A DNA stretch of 64,000 bases from Neobacillus citreus. GTDB lineage: Bacteria; Bacillota; Bacilli; Bacillales; Cytobacillaceae. Where the stretch lies: the NCBI RefSeq assembly GCF_018343545.2, contig NZ_JAGYPE020000001.1:31627-95626 (forward strand). Direction: 5' to 3'. Below the pieces are notes generated by a model that was not told where the DNA came from, made no database searches, and saw only the letters and a list, made by a program, of their open reading frames with translations. The position numbers were made by a program, and so were the translations under genes. The stretch's first letter is position 1. Every line of letters begins with the position of its first letter. Shown one piece after another: positions 52,588 through 61,852 of this stretch.

Positions 52588-53802
52588 TTATTTAACTTTA
52601 ATAGGTACAATCTTACCATTTTCAACCGCTGCAACTTCTAAATCACCATCGAAGCCGCCGCCATCAAATTTGTTAAAGATATAAACTTTTGCCTTATCAG
52701 GTACATTGTCTACACCCTTTTGCATAGCCGCTTGGATTTTCTCCGCGTCGTCTACAGAGCCGGAAGCCTTGATTGCTTCTGCAAAGATATACATAGCAAT
52801 ATAGTTTAATCCTGCTTCAGAACCTGGAACTTCCTTATACTTCTCTTGGTATTTCTTCACAAAATCAGGAATAACCGGGCTGATTTTAGACTCAGCTAAT
52901 GGCATAACGCCGATTGCACCATTTAACATTTCATATGAACCTGTTACTTTCTTCATTTCGTCCATTTTGGCTTGGTCCATAACGATGAACCCGCCCTTAA
53001 AGCCAAGTTCACGAGCCTGCTTAATAACTTTTGCTGTTGGCTCAGAAGGACCGCCGACAAATAGGACATCTGGCTTTTCTTTCAATGCATTTGTTACAAC
53101 TGTAAAGAAGTCTGTTTCTTTAGCAAAGTCAATCGCAGATTCGAATACAACCTTGCCGCCTTGTTTTTCCCAATAAGGCTTCAGCTTTTCAGACCAATCC
53201 TTGCCGTACTGAGAAGCAGTTGGAAGGAAGGCGATTTTCTTACCGAATTTCTCCATTTCATACTCTGTAAATGGCTTTAAATATCCATCGTAACGTGGAG
53301 GAATACGTACAGTCAGCTTATTGCCAACTTCAGATACTTTCGGTTCACTTGTGTAAGCACCAATGATGAATTTATCCTGCTGGTTGAAAACCTGCATTGC
53401 AAATACGCCGCCGCTGTGTGGAGTGAAGATGATTGGCGTCTTGTTTTCCTGAAGCAATCTCTTTGCGTTTGCACCTGTTTCGTTTGGCAGGTATTTATCG
53501 TCAAGAGAGACAATATTAAACTTGTACTTTTTACCGCTAACTTCGATACCGCCAGCACCGTTAAGCTCTTCTACTGCCATTTTGACCCCGTTTAAAGTAC
53601 GCTCACCATAGAACGCTGCAGGTCCGCTTAATGGCCCAGAGTAACCAATGTTAATCGTTCCAGCATCTCCGGATTTGCTGTCTCCGCCGCCTGAAGCAGA
53701 CTTATTTCCAGCAGTCTTCTCGCTTGTGCTGTTACAAGCGGCAAGGCTGAATACCATTACTAAGGTAAAAATAATCATAAATACCGATTTCATTCTTTTC
53801 AT
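52588..53802 (-). CDS. Liv-type ABC substrate-binding lipoprotein of second transporter
   Basis: A 404-residue lipoprotein with signal peptide ending SLAAC and a Ser/Gly-rich linker. The binding-domain start INIGYSGPLSGPAAFYG and the EELNGAGGIEVSGKKYK segment place it in the Leu/Ile/Val-binding family. GGGGG precedes the ATG. It ends in the 52521-52559 terminator and lies 147 bases downstream of the livF gene, so it may have its own promoter for higher expression. It differs clearly from the two LivK-like proteins of the first system. Confidence 0.9.
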   Translation of the reverse strand: MKRMKSVFMIIFTLVMVFSLAACNSTSEKTAGNKSASGGGDSKSGDAGTINIGYSGPLSGPAAFYGERTLNGVKMAVEELNGAGGIEVSGKKYKFNIVSLDDKYLPNETGANAKRLLQENKTPIIFTPHSGGVFAMQVFNQQDKFIIGAYTSEPKVSEVGNKLTVRIPPRYDGYLKPFTEYEMEKFGKKIAFLPTASQYGKDWSEKLKPYWEKQGGKVVFESAIDFAKETDFFTVVTNALKEKPDVLFVGGPSEPTAKVIKQARELGFKGGFIVMDQAKMDEMKKVTGSYEMLNGAIGVMPLAESKISPVIPDFVKKYQEKYKEVPGSEAGLNYIAMYIFAEAIKASGSVDDAEKIQAAMQKGVDNVPDKAKVYIFNKFDGGGFDGDLEVAAVENGKIVPIKVK

Positions 53803-53949
53803 TGGTTTTCCCCCTAAAATTTTTTCGTAAGATTGGACAGAAAATTAATCGTATATCCGAACACCACCCCCTTATTGATATTGGAAAACTGTTTAAGATT
53901 TCCGGATCCAGCAGTAGATCGTAAGCTCAAGCCTGCTAGACCCGCATTT

Positions 53950-54657
53950 TTATGCACCGATGTAGGCTTTTCTTACCTCATCGTTAGCAAACAATTCTGC
54001 AGACGTACCTTTAAGGACAATTGTTCCGTTTTCAAACACGTAGCCTTTATCGGCGATTTTTAACGCTGCATTGGCATTTTGTTCGGCTAATAGAATAGTT
54101 GTTCCCTCTTTATTAATTTTTTGGATAACCTCAAACATTTGTTCAACGACTAATGGAGCCAGACCAATCGAAGGCTCGTCCAATAACATTAGCTTCGGCT
54201 TTGACATGAGTGCTCTGCCGATGGCTACCATTTGCTGCTGTCCTCCGCTCAAAGAACCAGCTGGATCGTGGCGCTTGTCCTTTAAAATCGGGAACAATTC
54301 ATACACATGCTCCAGCGAGTGCTTGATTTGATCTTTCTTCCGGCGATGGACATAAGCACCCATTTTTAGATTTTCTTCCACAGACATGGCATGAAATAGC
54401 TTTCTTCCTTCCGGGCACTGGCCAATTCCCCATGCAACTGTTTGGTCGGCAGACGCCTTATTTAAATTCTTGCCTTCAAAAATAATCTCACCTGTTGATG
54501 GTTTGTTAAGGCCGCTGATGGCCCGGAAAGTTGTACTCTTTCCAGCCCCATTTGAGCCTAACAATACAACGATCTCACCCGCATTTACCTCAATATTAAT
54601 GTCATGAACGGCAGTAAAGCTTCCGTATTTGACAGAGACATTATCAAGTTTAAGCAC
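53950..54657 (-). CDS. livF: Liv-type ABC transporter ATPase LivF, second system
   Basis: A 235-residue ATPase. Walker A GSNGAGKST, QCPEGRKLFHAMSV, canonical signature SLSGGQQQMVAIGRAL and Walker B LMLLDEPSIGLAP are visible. GTG 54657 has GGAGG eight bases upstream and overlaps the livG stop by 8 bases; a longer ATG frame to 54738 would bury the livG end. It is the partner of LivG (54650-55417). Confidence 0.92.
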   Translation of the reverse strand: MLKLDNVSVKYGSFTAVHDINIEVNAGEIVVLLGSNGAGKSTTFRAISGLNKPSTGEIIFEGKNLNKASADQTVAWGIGQCPEGRKLFHAMSVEENLKMGAYVHRRKKDQIKHSLEHVYELFPILKDKRHDPAGSLSGGQQQMVAIGRALMSKPKLMLLDEPSIGLAPLVVEQMFEVIQKINKEGTTILLAEQNANAALKIADKGYVFENGTIVLKGTSAELFANDEVRKAYIGA

Positions 54658-55417
54658 TGGCACTCCCTCCCAAATAAGCCTTAATGACCGTCTCGTTATT
54701 ACGAATTTCATCCGGTCTTCCTTCGGCGATTTTTTCACCGTAGTTAAGGACCATGATTTTATGGGCTATTCTCATGATCATTTGCATCTTATGTTCAATC
54801 AAACAGACCGTAATCCCTTTATCGACCATCTTCTGCATTAATTCAGCCAGGCCATCTGTTTCGCTTGGATTCACCCCGCCGGCAGGCTCGTCAAGAAAAA
54901 CGATTTCCGGGTCAGTGGCGAGTGCTAACGCAAACGCTGTTCGTTTCTTCTCTTCCTGTGTTAACCCCCCTGCCAGTTTACCTGCTAAATGCTCTAAACC
55001 AACGAATTCAAGGACTTCCATCGCTTTATCACGACATTGTTCCTCTTCCTTCTTAAGCCTAGAAGTTCTCAATATAGCATCAAAGAGATTGGATTTTGTA
55101 CGCAAGCGATGCCCGACAATAACATTGTCCAACACGGTTGCTTGGTCAAAAAGATTGGTAGTTTGGAACGTCCGTGCTACCCCAAGTTCAGCTATTTTAT
55201 TAGAAGGCAGTTTAGTAATATCCTGGCCTTTGAATATAACTTGACCTGAGCTTGGACTATGGAAGCCGCTAATTAAGTTGAAAAATGTAGATTTTCCTGC
55301 ACCATTGGGACCAATGATGGCATTGATCTTTCCTTTTTCAACCGAGAAATCGACATTGTTGACTGCCACGTTGCCGCCGAATTTTTTTGTCAGGTTTTTT
55401 GTCTCTAAAAAAATCAT
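54650..55417 (-). CDS. livG: Liv-type ABC transporter ATPase LivG, second system
   Basis: A 255-residue ATPase. Walker A GPNGAGKST and Walker B IVFLDEPAGGVNPSE are normal. The signature reads AGGLTQEEKKRTAFALA, a marked departure from the LSYGQQ/LPFGYQ form of the first system, so one of the two composite ATP sites may be weak. VARTFQTTNLFDQATV is the usual Q-loop region. It follows livM by two bases. Confidence 0.9.
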   Translation of the reverse strand: MIFLETKNLTKKFGGNVAVNNVDFSVEKGKINAIIGPNGAGKSTFFNLISGFHSPSSGQVIFKGQDITKLPSNKIAELGVARTFQTTNLFDQATVLDNVIVGHRLRTKSNLFDAILRTSRLKKEEEQCRDKAMEVLEFVGLEHLAGKLAGGLTQEEKKRTAFALALATDPEIVFLDEPAGGVNPSETDGLAELMQKMVDKGITVCLIEHKMQMIMRIAHKIMVLNYGEKIAEGRPDEIRNNETVIKAYLGGSASA

Positions 55418-55419
55418 GC

Positions 55420-56448
55420 CTACCCCTCCTTAACCTGATTTTTAGCCCGCAGGTCGCTTTGAATATACGATTCCTTCTTGTCTGCCAGCTGCTTTTCTTT
55501 CTTGGCCATGCGCTTTCGGTAGATGTCTGTGACGCCGCCAACGATTCCGCGCGGATAAAAAATAACGAGCAGCGTTAGAAGTGGTCCGAAAATGAGCATG
55601 CGGTACTGCTGAAAATCCTGTAGCATCTGTGAAAGCCAAATGACAAGCAAAGTCCCGATAATTGGACCGGTAAGTGTTCCGATACCACCAACAATAAGGT
55701 ATGTTAGCAAATCAAAGATAATCGCAATATTACCGATATCTGGGCCGATGAAACGTACAAAGGATGCATACAAAGCACCGGAAAGGCCAGCAAAAAATGT
55801 AGATAAAACAAAGACTGTTAATTTATTTCTTCCCGTTGAAATCCCAATTGTCTGTGCTAAATCTTCACTATTTCGAATCGCAATGTACGATCTTCCAGAC
55901 AGTGAATGAATAATTCGGTACATAACCAAAATGACGAGGAGAAGGAAAAATAATACCAGGTAATAATGTGATTTTTCCGTCTCGAATGTAATTGGGCCAA
56001 AGCCTTGAGGTGCAGGAATTCCAATCAGACCACGAACACCCTCTGTTAAACTTTCCCATTTGTCAATCACGAGATAAATAATATAACCTAAGCACAATGT
56101 GTAGATTGCGAAAAAGTGCTCTTTCGTTCTCAGCGCAATCAAACCTACAATTAATCCTAGGATACTAGTAATCAACAGCGATAAGACAAAAGCAAGCCAG
56201 AAACTCATATGGGCTTTTACTGTTAAAATCCCCAAACCATACGCTCCGATTGCAAAGAATCCTGCGTGTGCCAATGAAAGATAACCGGTATAGCCTGCGA
56301 GCAAGTTAAGTCCATAAACCCCAATCATCCAAATAAACGCCAGAGTCATTACGTGAATCAAATAGGTATTTGTTGTTATTAACGGAAACACAAGAGAAAC
56401 CAATACTAACAGAATGATAATATTTCTTTTGTTAAATAGCGCTGACAT
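55420..56448 (-). CDS. livM: Liv-type ABC permease LivM, second system
   Basis: A 342-residue permease with about nine hydrophobic segments, GYTGYLSLAHAGFFAIG early and GGIGTLTGPIIGTLLVI as the ATPase-contact loop. A charged C-terminal tail (RKRMAKKEKQ) follows. Its ATG overlaps the livH stop by one base (TAATG), indicating coupling and equal subunit production. Confidence 0.91.
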   Translation of the reverse strand: MSALFNKRNIIILLVLVSLVFPLITTNTYLIHVMTLAFIWMIGVYGLNLLAGYTGYLSLAHAGFFAIGAYGLGILTVKAHMSFWLAFVLSLLITSILGLIVGLIALRTKEHFFAIYTLCLGYIIYLVIDKWESLTEGVRGLIGIPAPQGFGPITFETEKSHYYLVLFFLLLVILVMYRIIHSLSGRSYIAIRNSEDLAQTIGISTGRNKLTVFVLSTFFAGLSGALYASFVRFIGPDIGNIAIIFDLLTYLIVGGIGTLTGPIIGTLLVIWLSQMLQDFQQYRMLIFGPLLTLLVIFYPRGIVGGVTDIYRKRMAKKEKQLADKKESYIQSDLRAKNQVKEG

Positions 56449-57311
56449 TAATGTCCCCCCTTTGAAAACAATCCGGTTGGTTTAACCGTAAGAATGATAA
56501 CGAGGATAAAAAAGGCAATAATGTCCTTATAGTCATTTGAAATGTAGGTCGCTCCCAAGCTTTCGCTGAATCCGATGATATATCCTCCGACGATAGCACC
56601 TGGGATACTGCCCATTCCACCAAGAATAATAATGACAAACGCTTTTAAGATAACTAGCTGCCCCATCCCTGGGAAAACTAGATTGATTGGTGCCGATATG
56701 GATGCAGCGATAGCTGCAAGTCCACCTGAAATCATAAAGGTCAACATAGCTACCCGCGTTGTATTGATCCCAACAAGACTTGCACCTTCACGATTCTGCG
56801 ACATCGCAATGATCGTAGAACCGGTATAAGTTTTTCTTAAGAAAAGGTTTAATAGAATCATAACGATAACCGCAGCGACTACAATAAGAATTCTCTGCAT
56901 CGTAAGTGTTAAGCCAAAAACTTCAACAACTTGTCCATATGGTGATGGCATGCTCTGGTATTCTGCTCCCCAGGTATATTGTGCGAAAGCTTCTAGGAAT
57001 AAGAGGATACCTATGGCAGCAATTTTATCTTGGATTGGCGGTGATTCCCGAAGAGGGTAAAAGACCAGCCTTTCCATTAAGACACCAATAATACCGACAA
57101 CAATAATTGAAACAAAGATCGCAATCCAGTAATTAAGTCCGAATTTGGTCATCATGGTTAGCGTTATGTATCCGCCCATCATGTAAAGTGCACCATGAGC
57201 AAAGTTTGGAATGTGCAAAATTCCATAAACTAGGGTTAAGCCCAAAGCTACCAGTGCGTAAACACTCCCTATGGTTAAACCGTTAAACAACTGCTGAATA
57301 AGAATATCCAT
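56448..57311 (-). CDS. livH: Liv-type ABC permease LivH, second system
   Basis: A 287-residue permease. NFAHGALYMMGGYITLTMM and GGMGSIPGAIVGGYIIGFSE are the family hallmarks. GGAGGAG lies upstream of the ATG. It is 80 bases downstream of a ligase gene, repeating the ligase-then-permease order of the first system. Confidence 0.92.
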   Translation of the reverse strand: MDILIQQLFNGLTIGSVYALVALGLTLVYGILHIPNFAHGALYMMGGYITLTMMTKFGLNYWIAIFVSIIVVGIIGVLMERLVFYPLRESPPIQDKIAAIGILLFLEAFAQYTWGAEYQSMPSPYGQVVEVFGLTLTMQRILIVVAAVIVMILLNLFLRKTYTGSTIIAMSQNREGASLVGINTTRVAMLTFMISGGLAAIAASISAPINLVFPGMGQLVILKAFVIIILGGMGSIPGAIVGGYIIGFSESLGATYISNDYKDIIAFFILVIILTVKPTGLFSKGGH

Positions 57312-57391
57312 TGCTCTCCTCCTTTGTGTTAGTTAGTATAATTTTTTCAAGAGGGGCCTTCTGCAATTTCAGCCCTCTTGATCATAACCGT

Positions 57392-59068
57392 TTAATGGAC
57401 CTGATTCTGAACCTTTTCATTTTCTTCCTCCTGAAGGGTGCGCCAGAGAATTTTGCCGCTGGAGGTCATTGGAAACACCTCTCTGAACTCAATCATGCGT
57501 GGATATTTATAGGCGGCCATGTGATGCTTTGACCACTCGATAATGTCATCCTCGCTGACTTTGCCTTCATACCCTTCATTTAAGATGACAAAAGCTTTTA
57601 CGTTTTCCCCTCTTCTAGGATCTGGTACTCCCACGACGCAAGCTTGCTGAATAGCAGGGTGCTTGTAAAGGTATGACTCGACTTCAGTTGGCCATACCTT
57701 GAATCCGGAGGCATTAATCATGCGTTTAACACGATCGACCATAAAGAAATATCCATCTTCATCAAAACGGCCAATATCCCCAGTTCGGAAAAACCTTTTC
57801 CCATCAATCTCAAGGTATGCTTCCCGGTTTTCGTCATCGCGGTTATAGTAGCCAACCATTACCTGCGGTCCATTGACAATAATTTCACCGACTTCACCGA
57901 CACCAAGTTCCTTTCCAGTTGACGGCTCAATAATTCTAGCATCGACATCATAGGAAGGGATTCCAAGACACTGCATTTTTGGTCGATTCGGCGGATTGAA
58001 ATGGGTCTGGGCAATCGTTTCTGAAAGTCCGTAGCCTTCGACAAATCGCAATCCCGTCAGGTTAAATAATTTTTCACCAACCGCTTCTGGAAGAGCTGCT
58101 CCTCCACCAGCAAGATAGGTTAAGGAAGCAATGTCCTCCACCTTCAGATTTGGATTGGCAAGAAAATCGACAATCATGGTAGCGATTGTGACCCAATGGG
58201 TGCAGCCTAAGCTCTTTATTAGTTCCACTGCCGCATCCCGATTCCACCTCGTCATAATGACCATCATACTGCCGCTGAAAATTGGCATGTGCATGCTGTG
58301 CACCATACCCGTCACATGGAAAAGCGGCAAGGTCATCAGATGGATGGCATTTGGTGTTGTAGAGGACCAGTGGTAGCAGCCTACAGTATTCGCATTGACT
58401 GACCGGTTAGTATGCATACAACCTTTTGGAAGACCTGTTGTCCCTGATGTATAGGGCATAACAGCCAAATCATCACCTTTTGCCGTATGTTCTGATGGAG
58501 TGAGATTTGCCTGAATCGCATCAACCCAGTTGTAATGATTAGGATTGTTTACCACTAATCTTGGTGCCTCCACCTCTTTTGGAAGCATTTTTTCAAAGCC
58601 TTCACCTATATAATCTGAATAGGCTGCAAGGAGCAGGTGCTCCAAGGAGGTTTTTCCTAACAGAGGCTGAACTCGGTCTAAGAGTTCTTGTCCGGCGATT
58701 GCTGTTTTAATTCCGCAGTCGCGAATGTAAAATTCCAGTTCATCCGCAACCAGCATTGGGTTAATTGGGACTACAACAGCGTTGGCCCTTAGAATGGCGT
58801 AGAAACCAATCACAAATTGCGGGGAATTTTGCATAAAGAGCAGGACTTTGTCCCCTTTTTTTACGTCTAACTTATGCTCTAAGTATCCGGCCAGGGCATT
58901 TACTTCTTCATCTAATTGCTGGTAAGTCAATTTATTCCCATAGTAGAAGATAGCATCCTGATCAGGATAACGGCTTGCACTTACTCTAAGATTGTCATAG
59001 AGTGAAGTGGCAGGGACATTCAATGATTTTGGGATATTTGGCCAATGTTGATAATGAAGAGTTAACAA
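57392..59068 (-). CDS. long-chain fatty-acid-type CoA ligase linked to second Liv transporter
   Basis: A 558-residue ANL enzyme. PYTSGTTGLPKG near residue 210, EGYGLSETIAQTHFNPP, RTGDIGRFDEDGYFFMVDRVKR and the catalytic Lys in PMTSSGKILW are visible. It is the longest ligase here, and the RVKRMINASGFKVWP segment resembles FadD-type long-chain enzymes. TTG 59068 follows AAGGAGAG. It lies directly downstream of a TetR gene and upstream of livHMGF, so it probably activates the acid imported by that system. Confidence 0.9.
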   Translation of the reverse strand: MLTLHYQHWPNIPKSLNVPATSLYDNLRVSASRYPDQDAIFYYGNKLTYQQLDEEVNALAGYLEHKLDVKKGDKVLLFMQNSPQFVIGFYAILRANAVVVPINPMLVADELEFYIRDCGIKTAIAGQELLDRVQPLLGKTSLEHLLLAAYSDYIGEGFEKMLPKEVEAPRLVVNNPNHYNWVDAIQANLTPSEHTAKGDDLAVMPYTSGTTGLPKGCMHTNRSVNANTVGCYHWSSTTPNAIHLMTLPLFHVTGMVHSMHMPIFSGSMMVIMTRWNRDAAVELIKSLGCTHWVTIATMIVDFLANPNLKVEDIASLTYLAGGGAALPEAVGEKLFNLTGLRFVEGYGLSETIAQTHFNPPNRPKMQCLGIPSYDVDARIIEPSTGKELGVGEVGEIIVNGPQVMVGYYNRDDENREAYLEIDGKRFFRTGDIGRFDEDGYFFMVDRVKRMINASGFKVWPTEVESYLYKHPAIQQACVVGVPDPRRGENVKAFVILNEGYEGKVSEDDIIEWSKHHMAAYKYPRMIEFREVFPMTSSGKILWRTLQEEENEKVQNQVH

Positions 59069-59095
59069 TCTCGATCTCTCCTTTTTGCAAGAATG

Positions 59096-59680
59096 CTAGA
59101 TGTTAGGTGTGTAAACGCTATCATTGCTAATTCCGTTTAAAATAAGGTCAAGAAATATATCCGCAACCTTTTCTTCAGGGACTTCTCCCTCCGGGTTGAA
59201 CCAATAATAGCTCCAGTTGGTCATGCCAAGGATAGCCATTGTTATTATATCGGCGCGGCCCTTTTGGAGGATTCCTTGTGTAATACCTTCTTCAATTAAT
59301 TTTTGGACATTATGACGAAATGCGCTTCGTTTTTCCTTGATTTCGAAGAAATTATCTCTGCTTAAATGCCGCATTTCTCTGGTAAATATCCGGGCACTTC
59401 TCAGTTCGATTCTAATGGTGCTAATCTGCATTAAGATAATCTCATGCAGTTTTTTGGCAAAATCATACGAAGAATTATTCATAATTTCTTCCTGCTGTTT
59501 GATTATTGACTCAATATACAACAGATGAATTTCCTTTAACAATTCCTCTTTACTGCTGAAATAATAATAAAATGTACCCTTTGTTACACCCAGTTCCTGG
59601 ACAATATCCTGTACCGAAGTTGACTTAAACCCGTTTTTATCGAATAGTAAAATCCCCGTCTCCATTATCTTTCGCTTCAT
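59096..59680 (-). CDS. TetR/AcrR-family transcriptional regulator
   Basis: A 194-residue regulator. The HTH is STSVQDIVQELGVTKGTFYYYF and the ligand domain is helical with an aromatic-rich end (MTNWSYYWFNPEGEVPEEKV), a pattern seen in acyl-CoA-sensing TetR proteins of fatty-acid clusters. It lies 27 bases upstream of the ligase gene and is likely cotranscribed with the second Liv system. It is the best candidate for the operator found at both 710-729 and 63082-63101; no copy of that operator is seen at its own promoter. Confidence 0.88.
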   Translation of the reverse strand: MKRKIMETGILLFDKNGFKSTSVQDIVQELGVTKGTFYYYFSSKEELLKEIHLLYIESIIKQQEEIMNNSSYDFAKKLHEIILMQISTIRIELRSARIFTREMRHLSRDNFFEIKEKRSAFRHNVQKLIEEGITQGILQKGRADIITMAILGMTNWSYYWFNPEGEVPEEKVADIFLDLILNGISNDSVYTPNI

Positions 59681-59736
59681 CGGTTTATCCTTTCAGCATT
59701 AAAATCAAAGTGCTGCTGTAGTGGAATGTGGTAGGT

Positions 59737-59805
59737 GGCGTCTGACACCAAGATTGACTTTTCCCCTTTCAATAAGGCGTTTGGTCAAGTTTGGTGCCTG
59801 ACACC
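59737..59805. repeat. pair of 13-bp imperfect palindromes
   Basis: GGCGTCTGACACC (59737-59749) and GGTGCCTGACACC (59793-59805) are each nearly self-complementary and 11 of 13 identical. They fill the gap between the thiolase and TetR genes. Similar GGTGTCAGGCACC units are, from memory, scattered through Bacillaceae genomes; function unknown. Confidence 0.4.
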
Positions 59806-59838
59806 TAGATGAGGACCACCACAGTCAGTACCTTGTTT

Positions 59839-61008
59839 TTATTCGCTCTCGATGATTGTAGCGATTCCTTGGCCGCCGCCAATGCAGGCGGTGATAAGGG
59901 CATATCTTCCGCCGGTGCGTTTTAGTTCGTAGCAGGCTTTGGTGACGAGGATGGCACCTGTTGCTCCCAACGGGTGGCCATGGGCGATGGCCCCTCCGTT
60001 AACATTGACTTTTTCCATATTCATTTCAAGCTCGCGGTTGCAAGCAATTACTTGAGCGGCAAAGGCTTCATTGATTTCGATTAAGTCCATGTCTTCTATG
60101 GATAATCCTGATTTTTCAAGAACCTTTCTAACAGCCGGAACAGGGCCAATTCCCATGATATTCGGGTCAACACCGGCAACTGCATAGTGACGGATAACCG
60201 CTAGTGGAGTTAAATTTAATTCCTCTGCTTTTTCCCGTGACATGATAACTAGGGCCGATGCAGCATCATTTAGACCTGAGCTGCTGCCTGCAGTGACTGA
60301 TCCATCCTGGAGGAATGCTGGTGGAAGCTTTGCCAAACCCTCAATGGTCGTTTCCGGCCTTGGATGCTCATCACTATTGAAAACAATCGGCTCACCTTTT
60401 CTAACAGGTATAGTGATAGGAACGATTTGTTCATTAAAGCGTCCTTCTTCCACGGCAGCTTTCATTCGTTGCTGGCTTTGGAGCGCGAATGCGTCCTGCT
60501 CTTCCCGTGTAATATTGTATTTTTTCACGAGATTTTCAGCCGTAATCCCCATTGGCGGATCGCCTATTTCTTTAGGAGAGAGCTGCGATTTCCGGAAACT
60601 TGGAGGATTCGCACCATACGGTTTTTCCGGCCGGTCCATCAAGTAAGGAGCACGGCTCATACTTTCTGTTCCGCCGGCAATATAGATATCTCCATCCCCA
60701 GCTTTAATTGCCTGGGCTGCTAGATTAATAGCATTAATTCCAGATCCACACTGCCTATCGACTGTCACGCCCGGAATTTCGATGGACAGTCCCGTTTGCA
60801 ATGCAGTTAATCTCGCAATATTTCCACCGCCTGATAAAACATTTCCCAAAAAAACGTCGTCTATCATGTCAGGCGTGATATTTGCCCTTTTAACTGCTTC
60901 TTTAATTACTTCAGCTCCAAAAACATGTGCTGGAACGCTCGCTAGTGCGCCTCCCTGTCTGCCAATGGCAGTTCTAACTGCCGAAACAATGACAGCATCT
61001 CTTTTCAT
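59839..61008 (-). CDS. acetyl-CoA acetyltransferase/acyltransferase (thiolase)
   Basis: A 389-residue thiolase with all catalytic residues: Cys87 in [12 protein letters not shown], His345 in [12 protein letters not shown] and Cys375 in [10 protein letters not shown]. The GQGIATIIE ending is typical of the main degradative/biosynthetic thiolase branch. It is the third gene of the operon driven by the promoter at 63114-63142, after an ACAD10/11-like ACAD and an SDR, and would release acetyl-CoA or propionyl-CoA. Confidence 0.93.
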   Translation of the reverse strand: MKRDAVIVSAVRTAIGRQGGALASVPAHVFGAEVIKEAVKRANITPDMIDDVFLGNVLSGGGNIARLTALQTGLSIEIPGVTVDRQCGSGINAINLAAQAIKAGDGDIYIAGGTESMSRAPYLMDRPEKPYGANPPSFRKSQLSPKEIGDPPMGITAENLVKKYNITREEQDAFALQSQQRMKAAVEEGRFNEQIVPITIPVRKGEPIVFNSDEHPRPETTIEGLAKLPPAFLQDGSVTAGSSSGLNDAASALVIMSREKAEELNLTPLAVIRHYAVAGVDPNIMGIGPVPAVRKVLEKSGLSIEDMDLIEINEAFAAQVIACNRELEMNMEKVNVNGGAIAHGHPLGATGAILVTKACYELKRTGGRYALITACIGGGQGIATIIESE

Positions 61009-61056
61009 TAAGCAAATCCCCTCCTGCTTTTTTATATTTACGATTCTATTAATTTC

Positions 61057-61830
61057 TTACATTACATGTGAGCCGCCGTCTACAACAACGATATCCCCGG
61101 TTACAAAGTCCGAAGCTCGCGATGCCAGGAACAACGCTACACCTTTCATATCTGTATCAGTCCCAAACTTACGTAATGGAGTGCCTTCTAAGATGGCTTC
61201 ACCACCAGCATCAAGCAGCCCTTTTGACATTTTTGTTGGGAAGAATCCTGGTGCAATTGCATTAACATAAATACCATGCTGGCCCCATTTCACAGCTAAA
61301 TCCTTTGTGAAGGTAATAACTGCCCCTTTGCTAGCGTTATAGCCAATCGCATTCATGTATTTTGGGTTCGACCCCTGAAGCCCAGCGACAGAAGCAATAT
61401 TAATGATTTTGCCGCCCTTTTGTTCGATCATCACTCTTCCGACTGCCTGGGACATTAAGAAGGTTCCGGTAACATTCGTATTCATTACCTTATTCCAAGC
61501 CTCAAGCGGCATTTCCTCGACAGGCGCTCCCCAAGATGCACCGCTGTTGTTGACAAGAATGTCGATGCGTCCGAATTTTTCCATTGTTCGTTCCACAACG
61601 TTTCTAACATCTTCAGGATTGGAGACATCACATTTTAATGCTAGACTCTCGACTCCAATCTTTTTTAAGCCTTCACTTACTTCCTCACAGGCCTCAAGTT
61701 TACGGGAACAGACCACTACATTGGCGCCTGCCTCCGCAAATCCTTCAGCAATTTGCTGGCCAAGACCTCGGCCGCCGCCTGTTACAATGGCGACTTTACC
61801 TGTTAAATCAAAAAGCTCTTTAACATGCAT
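61057..61830 (-). CDS. short-chain dehydrogenase, 3-hydroxyacyl or gluconate-5-dehydrogenase-like
   Basis: A 257-residue SDR with TGGGRGLG (17-24), NNSG in place of NNAG, and the catalytic Tyr/Lys in GYNASKGAVI. FVTGDIVVVDGG closes the fold. It resembles the 6403-7167 protein in its N-terminus. It lies 22 bases after the ACAD gene. Its operon position between ACAD and thiolase points to a 3-hydroxyacyl-CoA (or phosphorylated-acid-pathway product) oxidation rather than sugar metabolism. Confidence 0.87.
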   Translation of the reverse strand: MHVKELFDLTGKVAIVTGGGRGLGQQIAEGFAEAGANVVVCSRKLEACEEVSEGLKKIGVESLALKCDVSNPEDVRNVVERTMEKFGRIDILVNNSGASWGAPVEEMPLEAWNKVMNTNVTGTFLMSQAVGRVMIEQKGGKIINIASVAGLQGSNPKYMNAIGYNASKGAVITFTKDLAVKWGQHGIYVNAIAPGFFPTKMSKGLLDAGGEAILEGTPLRKFGTDTDMKGVALFLASRASDFVTGDIVVVDGGSHVM

Positions 61831-61852
61831 CTATTTTTTCCTCCTAATACGA

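Noticed and set aside
54753..55244. 163-codon plus-strand frame opposite livG
   Set aside because: Antisense to a clear ATPase gene; lacks a ribosome binding site and shows shadow-frame composition.
57330..57339. TAGTTAGTAT as a third TetR operator
   Set aside because: Only one half of the palindrome is present; the other half does not match.
57349..57381. Inverted repeat CAAGAGGG...CCCTCTTG between livH and the ligase as a terminator
   Set aside because: No T-run follows it on the minus strand, and terminating here would separate the ligase from the permease genes; kept only as a possible mRNA hairpin.
60242..61270. Long plus-strand frames opposite the thiolase and SDR genes
   Set aside because: Mirror frames of well-recognised enzymes; no independent support.
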